DNA of 64,000 bases from Caproicibacter sp002399225 (GTDB lineage: Bacteria; Bacillota; Clostridia; Oscillospirales; Acutalibacteraceae): assembly GCA_036756705.1 (NCBI GenBank), contig DAIOKN010000002.1, forward strand, positions 55,704 to 119,703, given 5' to 3'. The notes below the pieces were generated by a model that saw nothing but the letters and a program-made list of their open reading frames with translations, searched no databases and was not told the DNA's origin. Positions 45,077 to 53,586 of this stretch are shown in pieces (position 1 is the stretch's first letter; each line of letters starts with the position of its first letter). Both the position numbers and the translations under genes were made by a program.

Positions 45077-45128
45077 AAAATCCGCATGAGACAGCCAAAG
45101 ATGGTTGTTTCATGCGGATTTTCCTTTT
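45077..45128 (+). terminator. Terminator of the cysteine-rich peptide gene
   Basis: A 13-bp perfect stem (AAAATCCGCATGA with TCATGCGGATTTT) then CCTTTT. Confidence 0.8.
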
Positions 45129-45154
45129 ACTAATTTCATATTAAAACATGGAAA

Positions 45155-45179
45155 GGCCCCGCCCATCCCAGGCGGGGCC
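45155..45179 (-). terminator. Terminator of the 45.2 kb NrdD-like gene
   Basis: GGCCCCGCC and GGCGGGGCC, with TTTCC on the minus strand. A near copy lies at 57753-57778. Confidence 0.7.
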
Positions 45180-45203
45180 TAAAGCTGAGAGAATCGCCCT
45201 ATA

Positions 45204-45476
45204 TCAAGCTAATCCATGTTTGACTCGGTCTCTCTCCTCTGCCCGCTTTGCATCGTTCCAGCGATCCATTGTGCCGACCAGATAACCGGTAATGCGGCGG
45301 ATACGATCAAATTTAACGGGCTCCAGTTCATAGGTCAGGTTGGCATAATCCCCATCAATTTCAATTTTCAGAGATTTTAACGTGCGGTTTGGGTTCTTGT
45401 CCAACACATATTGAACATACCTGCCAATTTCACGCTTTTCCAAATTTGCACCGATTACCGTAATATTATCATTCAT
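45204..45476 (-). CDS. Small protein resembling the anaerobic ribonucleotide reductase C-terminus
   Basis: 90 residues. The C-terminal half, RIRRITGYLVGTMDRWND plus AKRAEERDRVKHG, resembles the C-terminal glycyl-radical-proximal tail of NrdD, though without its zinc cysteines or the glycyl loop. The N-terminus (ANLEKREIGRYVQYVLDK) is not NrdD-like. GGAGG precedes the ATG. Similar orphan proteins occur in clostridial mobile regions, in my recollection. Whether it interacts with a reductase is unknown. Confidence 0.6.
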   Translation of the reverse strand: MNDNITVIGANLEKREIGRYVQYVLDKNPNRTLKSLKIEIDGDYANLTYELEPVKFDRIRRITGYLVGTMDRWNDAKRAEERDRVKHGLA

Positions 45477-45589
45477 GATATAGGCCTCCTTCGTTTTTAT
45501 AAGATACGCTATATTGTGATAATAGTCAATAGCAAATACATGATATTGTAATAAATCAAAGGTACAGGCCGAAAGTCAAGGTGTAATCA

Positions 45590-45814
45590 TTATTTCTTCC
45601 AGCCGGGGGGAGTCAAAATATTGGTTCTTCCAAGCAAATAATCTGTTGATACACGAAAATAATCTGCTATCCGACAAAGCATTTTCAAGCTTGGCTCACT
45701 GACTCCTTTTTCCCATTTATTATATCTGGTGCGCTCAACACCGAGCCTTTTAGAAAGTTCTTCCTGTGTAAACCCCCTTAAAATTCTCAATAATCTGAGC
45801 CTCTTGCCAATCAT
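45590..45814 (-). CDS. XRE-family helix-turn-helix regulator
   Basis: 74 residues from ATG 45814 (GGTGG eight bases upstream). A single Cro/CI-type HTH: RLLRILRGFTQEELSKRLGV, RTRYNKWEKG and MLCRIADYFRVSTDYLLG. Short length and position beside element remnants suggest a mobile-element or phage-type repressor. Confidence 0.85.
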   Translation of the reverse strand: MIGKRLRLLRILRGFTQEELSKRLGVERTRYNKWEKGVSEPSLKMLCRIADYFRVSTDYLLGRTNILTPPGWKK

Positions 45815-45829
45815 AAAAACTGCCACCTT

Positions 45830-46375
45830 TCATCATCCCGCTTTGTTTTTTGATGATGAATATTGTAGTGGTACCCATCGCATACCGCAATCATTTATCG
45901 CCTTCGTGGCACCTTAAAACTTGCAAATGCCGATGTTCCAGCTTGCAAAGGCGTTACATCTCTGCGGCTGATGCGTAAATACAACTTATTTGTTCTAATG
46001 CGACGGCCAAGGAAAGCCAGCGTAATTTCATGATTTCCTATGAGAGGGTCCTTTCTGACCTGTCTATTCTATGGGGAGCAGTTCATGAAACACCTGACCT
46101 TTTCCATTTCGATCAAGGAATGAAAGAATCATTAGAATTGAATTTCCATTAAAAATTTGTTATAGTTTAAGGGTAAACATATATTGCCATTTCAGGAAGA
46201 TAAAACGGCTGGATTCAAGATGCGAAGTCTGCGGCTTAAAAAACAGAATAAAAGAAACTGCTCTTCCAACTTTCAGCCAGAAAGAACAGTTCACAAAAAA
46301 TTTTCCGAAGGAACCATCCAAAAGATATTATAAAATCTTGGCAGACACTGTCAAGGGAAAGAGGGAACAACGTTT
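45830..46375. other. Intergenic region with promoter for the 46.4 kb secreted protein gene
   Basis: No gene is supportable. TTGAAT at 46138 and TATAGT at 46161 (17-base spacer) form a promoter pointing right, leaving a 5' leader of about 200 bases. Confidence 0.5.
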
Positions 46376-47215
46376 ATGAAAAAGCTCGGTATGATCGCGG
46401 TCGCTCTGGCATTTATTATCGGGATATGCCGTCTTCCAAAAGTATTTGCCAGTTCTACGCCTTATGTTCAGAGTGACACTACTATTTCCTTTCCACTGCC
46501 CCGAGGAAACACCTATCAAGTGAAATTTACCGTTCATGGCACCCACGCAGATCCACATATTGCGGCGGGCAACGGAAGTGTCATTCAGATCATAAATACA
46601 AAAAAATCGAGGGATTCAAACGGAAACGACGTCTATTATTTTAAAGTGAAAGCGATTGGCGCACCCGAAACGACTTCAGCGATCTACACAACTTTACCTG
46701 GGCAGAAACCGGTAGGACATTTTACGATTAAAGTGATCCAGACCTATTCCCCAAAGATGTATAAAGTCGGCTCGGAAATTCCAGCCGGTGAATATGTGCT
46801 GCTATCGACCAGCCCTTATGGTTCCTATTTTGAAATCACGAAAGATTCCAGTGGATCCTTAGATTCCCTTCTTGCAAATGATATCTTTTGCGGCAGATCG
46901 ATTGTGACGGTAGAAAGCGGCCAATATTTTAACGTATCAGATGCAACGATTTATAAAATCGACGATGCTCCGGCCATCAGCCAATCTGCAAAGGAACTTT
47001 CAGACGGCATGTATCGTGTAGGAATTGATATTCCAGCCGGTGAATTTACGCTTCTTCCAGCCAATTCCATAGGCGGATATTACGAACTTGACAAAGACAG
47101 CAAACATGTTTCTGACAGTATCATTGGCAACGGAGAAGTGAAAAACCAACAATATCTTACTTTGAAGAAGGGACAGTATTTGACCCTGAAAGGCGCAAAA
47201 ATCGAACTGAAATAA
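46376..47215 (+). CDS. Secreted protein with two IPAGEY repeats
   Basis: 279 residues. Signal peptide residues 1-25 (cut near VFASS). Residues 30-120 resemble the C-terminal modules of the GH25 protein at 47982-49769 (QSDT start, GNG..IQ, YYFKVKAI, PGQK). Two C-terminal repeats of about 65 residues follow, each beginning MYKVGSEIPAGEY / MYRVGIDIPAGEF, continuing with GxYxExxKDS and ending with a GQYxxxxxA strand. No enzyme motif is seen; a wall- or surface-binding role is a guess. No Cys bridges or anchor motif. Confidence 0.7.
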   Translation: MKKLGMIAVALAFIIGICRLPKVFASSTPYVQSDTTISFPLPRGNTYQVKFTVHGTHADPHIAAGNGSVIQIINTKKSRDSNGNDVYYFKVKAIGAPETTSAIYTTLPGQKPVGHFTIKVIQTYSPKMYKVGSEIPAGEYVLLSTSPYGSYFEITKDSSGSLDSLLANDIFCGRSIVTVESGQYFNVSDATIYKIDDAPAISQSAKELSDGMYRVGIDIPAGEFTLLPANSIGGYYELDKDSKHVSDSIIGNGEVKNQQYLTLKKGQYLTLKGAKIELK

Positions 47216-47290
47216 AATAGTCCCATCGGTTCCAGATGGAGCGGCAACCGAATAGACCGATTTTTGTTTTTCTCACGGTTTTGTAAACAC

Positions 47291-47317
47291 GAGTCCCGCC
47301 GAAAGACGGCGGGACTC
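47291..47317. terminator. Bidirectional terminator
   Basis: A perfect 10-bp stem GAGTCCCGCC/GGCGGGACTC between the converging 46.4 kb and 47.3 kb genes. Confidence 0.75.
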
Positions 47318-47321
47318 TCTA

Positions 47322-47459
47322 TTATTCATCCGGTTTTTCCGGCTTTGGAATTCTTTTTTCGATGTTTTTTAACTCGGCATAAAGAATTGCCTGATTTTTT
47401 GCGATTGTGTTGAGGTTTTCATTCATCCAGTCGAGTTCTTGCTTCAGTTCTTTATTCAT
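47322..47459 (-). CDS. 45-residue coiled-coil protein
   Basis: ATG 47459 has GGAGG nine bases upstream. The peptide (ELKQELDWMNENLNTIAKNQ then AILYAELKNIEKRIP) forms one amphipathic helix. A truncated homologue (VYAELKEIEGRLPEQ) lies at 57786-57857 near phage scars, so a prophage or mobile-element origin is likely. Function unknown. Confidence 0.6.
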   Translation of the reverse strand: MNKELKQELDWMNENLNTIAKNQAILYAELKNIEKRIPKPEKPDE

Positions 47460-47910
47460 TTCTTGATTCCTCCGATAAAAATATGTGCCACAGAAGCGGC
47501 CTAGTATAATATATCGGGCGGAAGCCGTACCGAATGAAACAAAGAAAACCAGATTGCGTATCATGAAGGCGCTTCTTCGGTTAAGAGAGCATTGCCGACT
47601 GTTTTTTAAGTTACATAACCAACCATACGAAAGGCTGGTCAGCCCCGCGAGGCTTCCCCACAGCGGCGAAAACGAAAAAGGAAATATAACCGTCACGCTT
47701 TTCCCAACTTTCAGGCGGGTCACTGCTTCAGCGGTAGAAAGTTTCCGCAAAGATAGCCACTCATCACACAAAGGGATCTCATGCTGTGCAAAGTTCTTTC
47801 TTACTATCCAAATCTTTCCTTTTCAGTTTACGCTTAATTAAAATCCAATGCAAGCTAAAAAATTTCTGCGGCCGTAACTCTGTATAACCAAATATTCTGA
47901 AATAATATAT
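47460..47910. other. Non-coding stretch
   Basis: Frames here have no ribosome site or recognisable family, and they cross on both strands; I see nothing supportable. Confidence 0.4.
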
Positions 47911-47942
47911 TAAGGGCCTGCACCAAAGATCGGTGCAGGCTC
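47911..47942 (-). terminator. Terminator of the GH25 gene
   Basis: GCCTGCACC and GGTGCAGGC, 40 bases past the GH25 stop on the minus strand. Confidence 0.6.
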
Positions 47943-47981
47943 TTAAACAATTCCGGCTACCCAACATTGCACAATTTTCCG

Positions 47982-49769
47982 CTAAAAAACTGTGACAATG
48001 CCGAGTCGCTGTGCAGATTTTCCGGGTTCTCTCGCATACACACCGGCCTGTCCGGATGTGATCGCCTTGATTTTATAAAAATAACTGCCGCCGGAATGCA
48101 CTGTGGAAACAGACTGAATAATCGCTCCATTCCCGGTTAAAAAATACAGAACTGTTTTTCCAGAAGCCGGGGTAAATTTGTAGACGTAGGTTTTTCCCGC
48201 CTTCATGGAAAAACGATAGGGTGTATCCGACTGGATTCCCACTAGGGGTTGACCGGAAGAAGTTCCCGTCGCCGTAAAAGAAGCGGTGGCGCCAGTTGCA
48301 TCCGTCGTCGTGATAATCGCCCGACCTTGTCCGGCATTGGTAATGCGGAAAAAATATCCATCCGAAGTTTTGCCATCGTAAGCAACCGTCACAGCGGAAG
48401 AGTTGGAAGAAACTGCAGTCGGACGCACTGAAGAAGTGGAATATACTTTGTAAATATAAGTGCTGTTGGCACCGAACTGATAAGGCAGCGTGGTGTCACA
48501 CCGCAACGTCTTGCTTCCACCACTGGACGGATTATTGCTTTCCGACGGAGTGGACTGATTGCTTGTTCCGGAGGCCGCCGCAGTAAACGATACACTGGTT
48601 CCATTTCCTGCTGTCGTTGTGATAACCGCCTGGCCAAATCCATGTCTGGTCAGCCTGAACAGGTAGCCGTTCGACAGCCTCTGGGCATAGGAAACACTGA
48701 CTGCCGCAGGGTTGGAGGAAGAAGCCGTAGGAGTAATGGTATCATTCGTAGTGATTTTGTAGTAATAGGTTTGATTGCTGCCAAAGGTGTAGGTCCCGGT
48801 TGTGTCACAGGTAAAGACCTGCTCAGATGGCTGCTCCGGGAAGGGCACAGGAGTCTCCTGCTCTTTTTCAGTGCCGGAATAATCGTAGAAGCTGTAATCT
48901 ACGTCACAAGCGCCGGAAACGCCTGATACTGAACGCTGGCCATACTGCCACATCGTATAAGGTTTAAAATCCGTCATGGTCGTATCGTGAGCGATCCAGG
49001 TGTCGTATTGCGACACCAGCGGGCTGGTCAAATGGGCCTTATAAAAATTATAATAACTGTAAACCACTGTTTTATAGCCGGCCGCCTGCATCTTGCCGCA
49101 AAAAGCCTGCACAATTTGTCCAAGCGTATTGCTGGAAAGCCCAAATTGGGATTTGTCTTCCACATCATACGCAACCGGATAATCCAGTTGCCTGCCGTTG
49201 AGAATATGTAAGCATAATGTCGCCTCATTTTGCGCCATGGCAACGCTGGTGGCATAACTGTAGTGATAAGCGCCGACTTTAATTCCATTAGCCCTTGCAT
49301 TGCTGTAGTTTGTGGCAAAATAGGGGTCCGTCTGGGACGACCAGCTTTCTCCGCCAAATCCTGTCCGAATCATGGCGAAGTCAATACCGGAACTTTTAAC
49401 GGCAGCCCAGTTAATCGTTCCCTGATATTTGGAAACGTCTATTCCCTTGTAGGCGACATTGATCACACAGGAAGAACTGTAACTCCCGGATTTAGCCGTT
49501 ACAATCGTCTGTCCAATTTTATTTCCGGTTACAGTGCCCTCTCCATCCACAGTCGCGACAGAACTGTCAGCCGAAGACCACACGGCGGAAAGATCAGCCG
49601 AAGAGTTAAAGTAAGCCGTCAGCTTAAAGGTCTTCCCGACTCCCACCCCGACCGAAGATGTATTGAGATGAAACGCACCGGAACTACTATCCGCCGCTAA
49701 GGCTGGGAACGACAGACTTATCATCCCGCACACCATCAGAATCAGAGCAAGAATTCTTTTTTTCAACAC
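47982..49769 (-). CDS. Secreted GH25 lysozyme with Big2 domain and C-terminal modules
   Basis: 595 residues. Signal peptide 1-25 (cut near LAADS); a Big2-like domain about 34-107 (VWSSADSSVATVDGEGTVTG); then GH25 muramidase about 108-305 with GIDVSKYQGTINW and VAYDVEDKS (Asp/Glu catalytic pair), HYSYAT and CDVDYS. Three similar modules follow: 335-405 (CDTTGTYTFG), 430-498 (CDTTLPYQFG) and 510-595 (SDTPYRFSM). The lysozyme domain between an N-terminal Big2 and these modules is unusual. Predicted to hydrolyse peptidoglycan outside the cell. GGAGG lies before ATG 49769. Confidence 0.88.
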   Translation of the reverse strand: MLKKRILALILMVCGMISLSFPALAADSSSGAFHLNTSSVGVGVGKTFKLTAYFNSSADLSAVWSSADSSVATVDGEGTVTGNKIGQTIVTAKSGSYSSSCVINVAYKGIDVSKYQGTINWAAVKSSGIDFAMIRTGFGGESWSSQTDPYFATNYSNARANGIKVGAYHYSYATSVAMAQNEATLCLHILNGRQLDYPVAYDVEDKSQFGLSSNTLGQIVQAFCGKMQAAGYKTVVYSYYNFYKAHLTSPLVSQYDTWIAHDTTMTDFKPYTMWQYGQRSVSGVSGACDVDYSFYDYSGTEKEQETPVPFPEQPSEQVFTCDTTGTYTFGSNQTYYYKITTNDTITPTASSSNPAAVSVSYAQRLSNGYLFRLTRHGFGQAVITTTAGNGTSVSFTAAASGTSNQSTPSESNNPSSGGSKTLRCDTTLPYQFGANSTYIYKVYSTSSVRPTAVSSNSSAVTVAYDGKTSDGYFFRITNAGQGRAIITTTDATGATASFTATGTSSGQPLVGIQSDTPYRFSMKAGKTYVYKFTPASGKTVLYFLTGNGAIIQSVSTVHSGGSYFYKIKAITSGQAGVYAREPGKSAQRLGIVTVF

Positions 49770-49851
49770 TGTTCCTCCATTTCTTTCTGGTCACATTTTT
49801 GAAGTTTTTTCTTCAAAAACCATTTTTATAGCGAATTATCACATAATATTT

Positions 49852-49880
49852 ATTATATTTTTTTACCAGCAAACTGTCAA
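49852..49880 (-). promoter_or_regulatory. Consensus promoter of the GH25 gene
   Basis: Minus strand TTGACA and TATAAT, both perfect, 17-base spacer. Confidence 0.85.
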
Positions 49881-49984
49881 GCAAAGATCACAAAAAGTGG
49901 CTTCCTATTTATTCCATTCCATTTTTTCCCGACCGGAGCAGTCCCCCCTTTTCATATTTATTTTCCATATTTTATTCGGATAGC

Positions 49985-50014
49985 TTGAACTTCCGGAAGC
50001 GTGTATGATATAAT
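49985..50014 (+). promoter_or_regulatory. Promoter of the CoA-transferase gene
   Basis: TTGAAC and TATAAT with an 18-base spacer; TTTGGAGGG ribosome site before ATG 50080. Confidence 0.65.
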
Positions 50015-50079
50015 ATTAACAATTAAAGCTATAAAAGCAATTCGAAGCGGAACAATGATTTGGAGGGAAATCAACAAAT

Positions 50080-51636
50080 ATGTCTGTCAAATTGATAACA
50101 GCAAAGGAAGCAGCCGCTCTGATTCCGAATGGCGTAAACTTTGCAACCAATGGTTTTATGGGTACCACCTTTGCAGAGGAAATTGCCATGGAAATGGAAA
50201 ACCGGTTTCTTAAAACCGGGGAGCCAAAGGATTTAACCCTGATTTTTTGCGCTGCCCAGGGTGACAATGACAAACGCGGCCTTCAGCACCTGGCCCATGA
50301 AGGGCTAATTCGGCGTATGATCGGCGCACATTACGGTATGGCACGTAAAATCGGCGATCTTGCCGTTAACAATAAGGTAATCGCCTATGATTTTCCACAG
50401 GGCGTCATGTGCCACCTACTCCGTACCACAGCGGCACATCAGCCTGGCGAACTGACCCGTGTCGGTCTTGGTACATTCGTCGACCCACGGGTCTCAGGCG
50501 GAAAAATTAATGAAAAGGCCCAAAAAGAAGAAGATCTGGTCCAACTAGTCAACATCAACGGCGAAGATTTTCTTTTTTTTAAGAGTATTCCGATCAATTA
50601 CGCGATCATTGGCGGAACCTATGCCGATGAAAAGGGAAATATCTCTTTCGAGCGCGAGGGTTCCAAAGCGGAAGCCCTCGCGATGGCAGAGGCCTGCAAA
50701 AACTCCGGCGGCATCGTCATTGCCCAAGTTCAGCGTGTTGTCAAAGCCGGTTCTCTGGACCCGCAGAAAGTTGAAGTTCCGGGCATCTTGGTTGATTACG
50801 TCGTTACTGCAAGCGATATAAAATACTGCATGCAAAACTTTGGAACCGATTACAATCCCGGGTTTTCCGGTGAACACCGAATGGGATTGGCGGAATTTAC
50901 CCCCGCTGCGCTGAACAATAAAAAAGTTATCGCACGCCGCGCCGCCATGGAACTGGAAGACAACAGCACCGTAAATCTCGGAATCGGCGTTCCGGAATTC
51001 ATCGCATCCGTGGCGGTAGAAGAAGGAATCAGCGACAAATTCACCTTGACCGTGGAAGACGGGCCGATTGGTGGAAGCCCGCAAAGCGGATTGGACTTTG
51101 GGGAAAGCCTGAACCCCGAATGTATTATGGCAATGCCCTCTATGTTTGACTTTTATGACGGCGGCGGACTGGATCAAACATTTGTCGGCTTTGCCCAGGG
51201 TGACAACGAGGGCAATGTCAATGTCTCCATGTTTAATGGAAGACTTCCCGGATGCGGAGGGTTTATCGATATTACCCAAAATGCAAAAAAGCTGTATTTC
51301 TGCGGAACCTTCTCCACAGGTGGCCTGAAAACCGAAATTGGGGATGGAAAACTGAAAATTGTGACGGAAGGCAAGATTAAAAAATTCTGCAAGCAGGTTG
51401 AACAAATCACCTTCAGCGCAAAAACAGCCATTGCAAACAATCAGCCCGTCATGTACATAACAGAACGCGCCGTTTTCCGTTTGACGAAAAAAGGTTTGCT
51501 GCTTTGCGAAGCTGCGCCAGGCATTGACGTGGAAAAAGATATCATGGCACTGATGCCGGTGCGCCCTCAAATGGCACCCGATTTTCATTTGATGGACGAG
51601 CGGATTTTTAAAGATGAAAAAATGGGACTTAAATAA
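50080..51636 (+). CDS. Propionate-type acyl-CoA:carboxylate CoA-transferase
   Basis: 518 residues, a class I CoA-transferase with alpha and beta parts in one chain (Pct/YdiF size). LGIGVPEFIA and TVEDGPIGGSPQSG (catalytic Glu in the latter) are present, and the N-terminal half shows GVNFATNGFMG and GLGTFVDPRVSGG. These enzymes exchange CoA between acetate, propionate, butyrate or lactate, making acetyl-CoA or butyryl-CoA end-product steps possible. It converges with the thl-crt-hbd operon, suggesting a role in fermentative short-chain acid formation. Substrate range is inferred. Confidence 0.9.
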   Translation: MSVKLITAKEAAALIPNGVNFATNGFMGTTFAEEIAMEMENRFLKTGEPKDLTLIFCAAQGDNDKRGLQHLAHEGLIRRMIGAHYGMARKIGDLAVNNKVIAYDFPQGVMCHLLRTTAAHQPGELTRVGLGTFVDPRVSGGKINEKAQKEEDLVQLVNINGEDFLFFKSIPINYAIIGGTYADEKGNISFEREGSKAEALAMAEACKNSGGIVIAQVQRVVKAGSLDPQKVEVPGILVDYVVTASDIKYCMQNFGTDYNPGFSGEHRMGLAEFTPAALNNKKVIARRAAMELEDNSTVNLGIGVPEFIASVAVEEGISDKFTLTVEDGPIGGSPQSGLDFGESLNPECIMAMPSMFDFYDGGGLDQTFVGFAQGDNEGNVNVSMFNGRLPGCGGFIDITQNAKKLYFCGTFSTGGLKTEIGDGKLKIVTEGKIKKFCKQVEQITFSAKTAIANNQPVMYITERAVFRLTKKGLLLCEAAPGIDVEKDIMALMPVRPQMAPDFHLMDERIFKDEKMGLK

Positions 51637-51802
51637 AAAATCAGCACAGTTTTGGTTTAAAGTTCAAATTGAAAAGAGCCCCCAGAAATGCGATAAAAGT
51701 TTTCTGAGGACTCTTGTTGAGAACTTTTTTCATAAACAGAGAATTTTCTCTTTACTGACATAGTGCCTTGAAAGGTCCCACGGCAGCCACGAAACCCAGC
51801 AA

Positions 51803-51836
51803 AAAAAGGCAGGCACATCATTGTGCCTGCCTTTTT
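51803..51836. terminator. Bidirectional terminator between CoA-transferase and hbd
   Basis: AGGCAGGCACA and TGTGCCTGCCT with A/T runs of five to seven on both sides. Confidence 0.9.
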
Positions 51837-51892
51837 CAAAAAAATCATTGACCTCCATGTCGCAAACTGCAACATGAAGGCCAAAATTAATA

Positions 51893-52732
51893 TTACTTGC
51901 TGTAGTCGTAAAAGCCTTTTCCGGTCTTTCTGCCCAGCAGGCCGCCGCGTACCATTTTCTTCAGCAGCGGGTGCGGACGGTATTTCGGGTCTCCCGTCTC
52001 ACTTTGCAGGACCTCCATAACCGCAAGGACAATATCCAAGCCAATCAGATCGCCCAAAGCAAGAGGACCCATTGGATGATTTGCACCCAGTTTCATGGCT
52101 GTATCGATATCTTCTGCGCTGGCCGTGCCATCCGCATAAATTCCGATCGCTTCATTGATCATCGGGACCAGGATACGGTTGACTACAAACCCGGCCGCTT
52201 CTTTGACCTGCACCGGCGTTTTGCCGATTTCAGTTGCAATCGCCTTGATTTTCTGCACTGTAGAATCAGGGGTGGTGATGCCGGCGATGACTTCTACCAG
52301 CTTCATGACAGGAGCCGGATTAAAGAAATGCATCCCGCAAACAGGTCGATCAAGGCCGCTGGAAATCTCAGTGATGGAAAGAGAAGAGGTATTGGTCGCA
52401 AAGAGGCAGTCTTTTTTGCAGATACCCTGCAACTCTTTGAAAAGTGCCTTTTTCACGTCCATTTTTTCCAAAGCCGCTTCTTCAACCAGATCGCAGTCCG
52501 AGACAATCTCTTTTGTTCCGGTTGTAATTTTCGCGAGGATGGCATCCATCTTTGCCTGATCCATTTTTCCTTTGGAAACGAGCCTGCTCAGACTCTTTTC
52601 AATTTTCTTTTTGCCGGCGGCTGCAAGATCTGTATTGATATCACAGAGTTTTACAGAATAATTATCCGTCTGTGCAAATGCCTGCGCAATTCCAGACCCC
52701 ATGGTGCCTGCGCCAATAACGCCAACGATCAT
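51893..52732 (-). CDS. hbd: 3-hydroxybutyryl-CoA dehydrogenase
   Basis: 279 residues. N-terminal GVIGAGTMGSGIAQAFAQ Rossmann motif, catalytic H in GMHFFNPAPVMKLVEV, and FVVNRILVPMINEA. Reduces acetoacetyl-CoA to 3-hydroxybutyryl-CoA with NAD(P)H. Last gene of the thl-crt-hbd operon (37 bases after crt). Confidence 0.95.
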   Translation of the reverse strand: MIVGVIGAGTMGSGIAQAFAQTDNYSVKLCDINTDLAAAGKKKIEKSLSRLVSKGKMDQAKMDAILAKITTGTKEIVSDCDLVEEAALEKMDVKKALFKELQGICKKDCLFATNTSSLSITEISSGLDRPVCGMHFFNPAPVMKLVEVIAGITTPDSTVQKIKAIATEIGKTPVQVKEAAGFVVNRILVPMINEAIGIYADGTASAEDIDTAMKLGANHPMGPLALGDLIGLDIVLAVMEVLQSETGDPKYRPHPLLKKMVRGGLLGRKTGKGFYDYSK

Positions 52733-52769
52733 ATTATAACCCCCTTAAATTGATTTATCGTTTCTAGAA

Positions 52770-53546
52770 TCATTCGTTTATAAAAGGATCCGGTTTTCTC
52801 TTTTCACAGAAAGCGGTCATGGCATTTTTTTGATCCTTGGTATCCAAACAATAACCAAACAACTCTGCTTCCAAAGAAACAGCCGTATCGATATCCATCT
52901 GCAAACCCATATTGACTGCTTTTTTGCACTGCCGAACCGCAATCGGCGCATTACGTACGATTTTTCCCGCCAGCTTCATGCACTCATCCATCAGCTGATC
53001 CGCCGGATACACGGCGTTAACCAAGCCGATCTTCAGCGCTTCGTCAGCCTTGATCTTCTTGCAGGTGTAAATCATTTCCTTTGCTCTGCCAACACCGACC
53101 GTGCGGGCAAGGCGCTGTGTTCCGCCAAATCCGGGCGTGATCCCAAGGCCAGCCTCCGGTTGCCCAAACACAGCGTTTTCCGACGCAATACGAATGTCGC
53201 AGCTAAGCGACAGTTCGCATCCGCCGCCGAGGGCAAAACCATTGACGGCCGCGATGACGGGGACCTGAAGCTTTTCAATTTTGCGGAATACATCATTGCC
53301 CCGCTTGCTGAATGCACGGCCCTGTTCTTTGGTCATGGTGCTCATGGCACCGATATCCGCACCGGCGACAAAAGCCTTCCGGCCCGCGCCTGTGATGATA
53401 ACACAGCGGGTTTTTACCGGATCAATTGCATCAATCGCAGCTTCCAGATCATTCAGAACTTCATCATTCAGGGCATTAAGGGCCTTTTCGCGGTCGATCG
53501 TAACGATCCCGACCAAGTCCTTCTGCTCATATTTCACATACCCCAT
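52770..53546 (-). CDS. crt: Crotonase / enoyl-CoA hydratase
   Basis: 258 residues. Oxyanion-hole motifs AGADIGAM and NGFALGGGCELSLSCD, catalytic Glu pair region FGQPEAGLGITPGFGGTQ. Dehydrates 3-hydroxybutyryl-CoA to crotonyl-CoA. Between thl and hbd; bcd and etfAB are not in the window. Confidence 0.94.
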   Translation of the reverse strand: MGYVKYEQKDLVGIVTIDREKALNALNDEVLNDLEAAIDAIDPVKTRCVIITGAGRKAFVAGADIGAMSTMTKEQGRAFSKRGNDVFRKIEKLQVPVIAAVNGFALGGGCELSLSCDIRIASENAVFGQPEAGLGITPGFGGTQRLARTVGVGRAKEMIYTCKKIKADEALKIGLVNAVYPADQLMDECMKLAGKIVRNAPIAVRQCKKAVNMGLQMDIDTAVSLEAELFGYCLDTKDQKNAMTAFCEKRKPDPFINE

Positions 53547-53586
53547 CTTCTGTGCCTTCTTTCACACATATTCGCTCAAAATAGCT

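Noticed and set aside
44956..45144. 62-codon frame across the Cys-rich peptide terminator
   Set aside because: It crosses the terminator hairpin and has no ribosome site; the frame at 44945 has one.
47460..47771. N-terminal extension of the 45-residue coiled-coil gene
   Set aside because: The GGAGG site and homology begin at 47459; the upstream part has no protein-like conservation that I can see.
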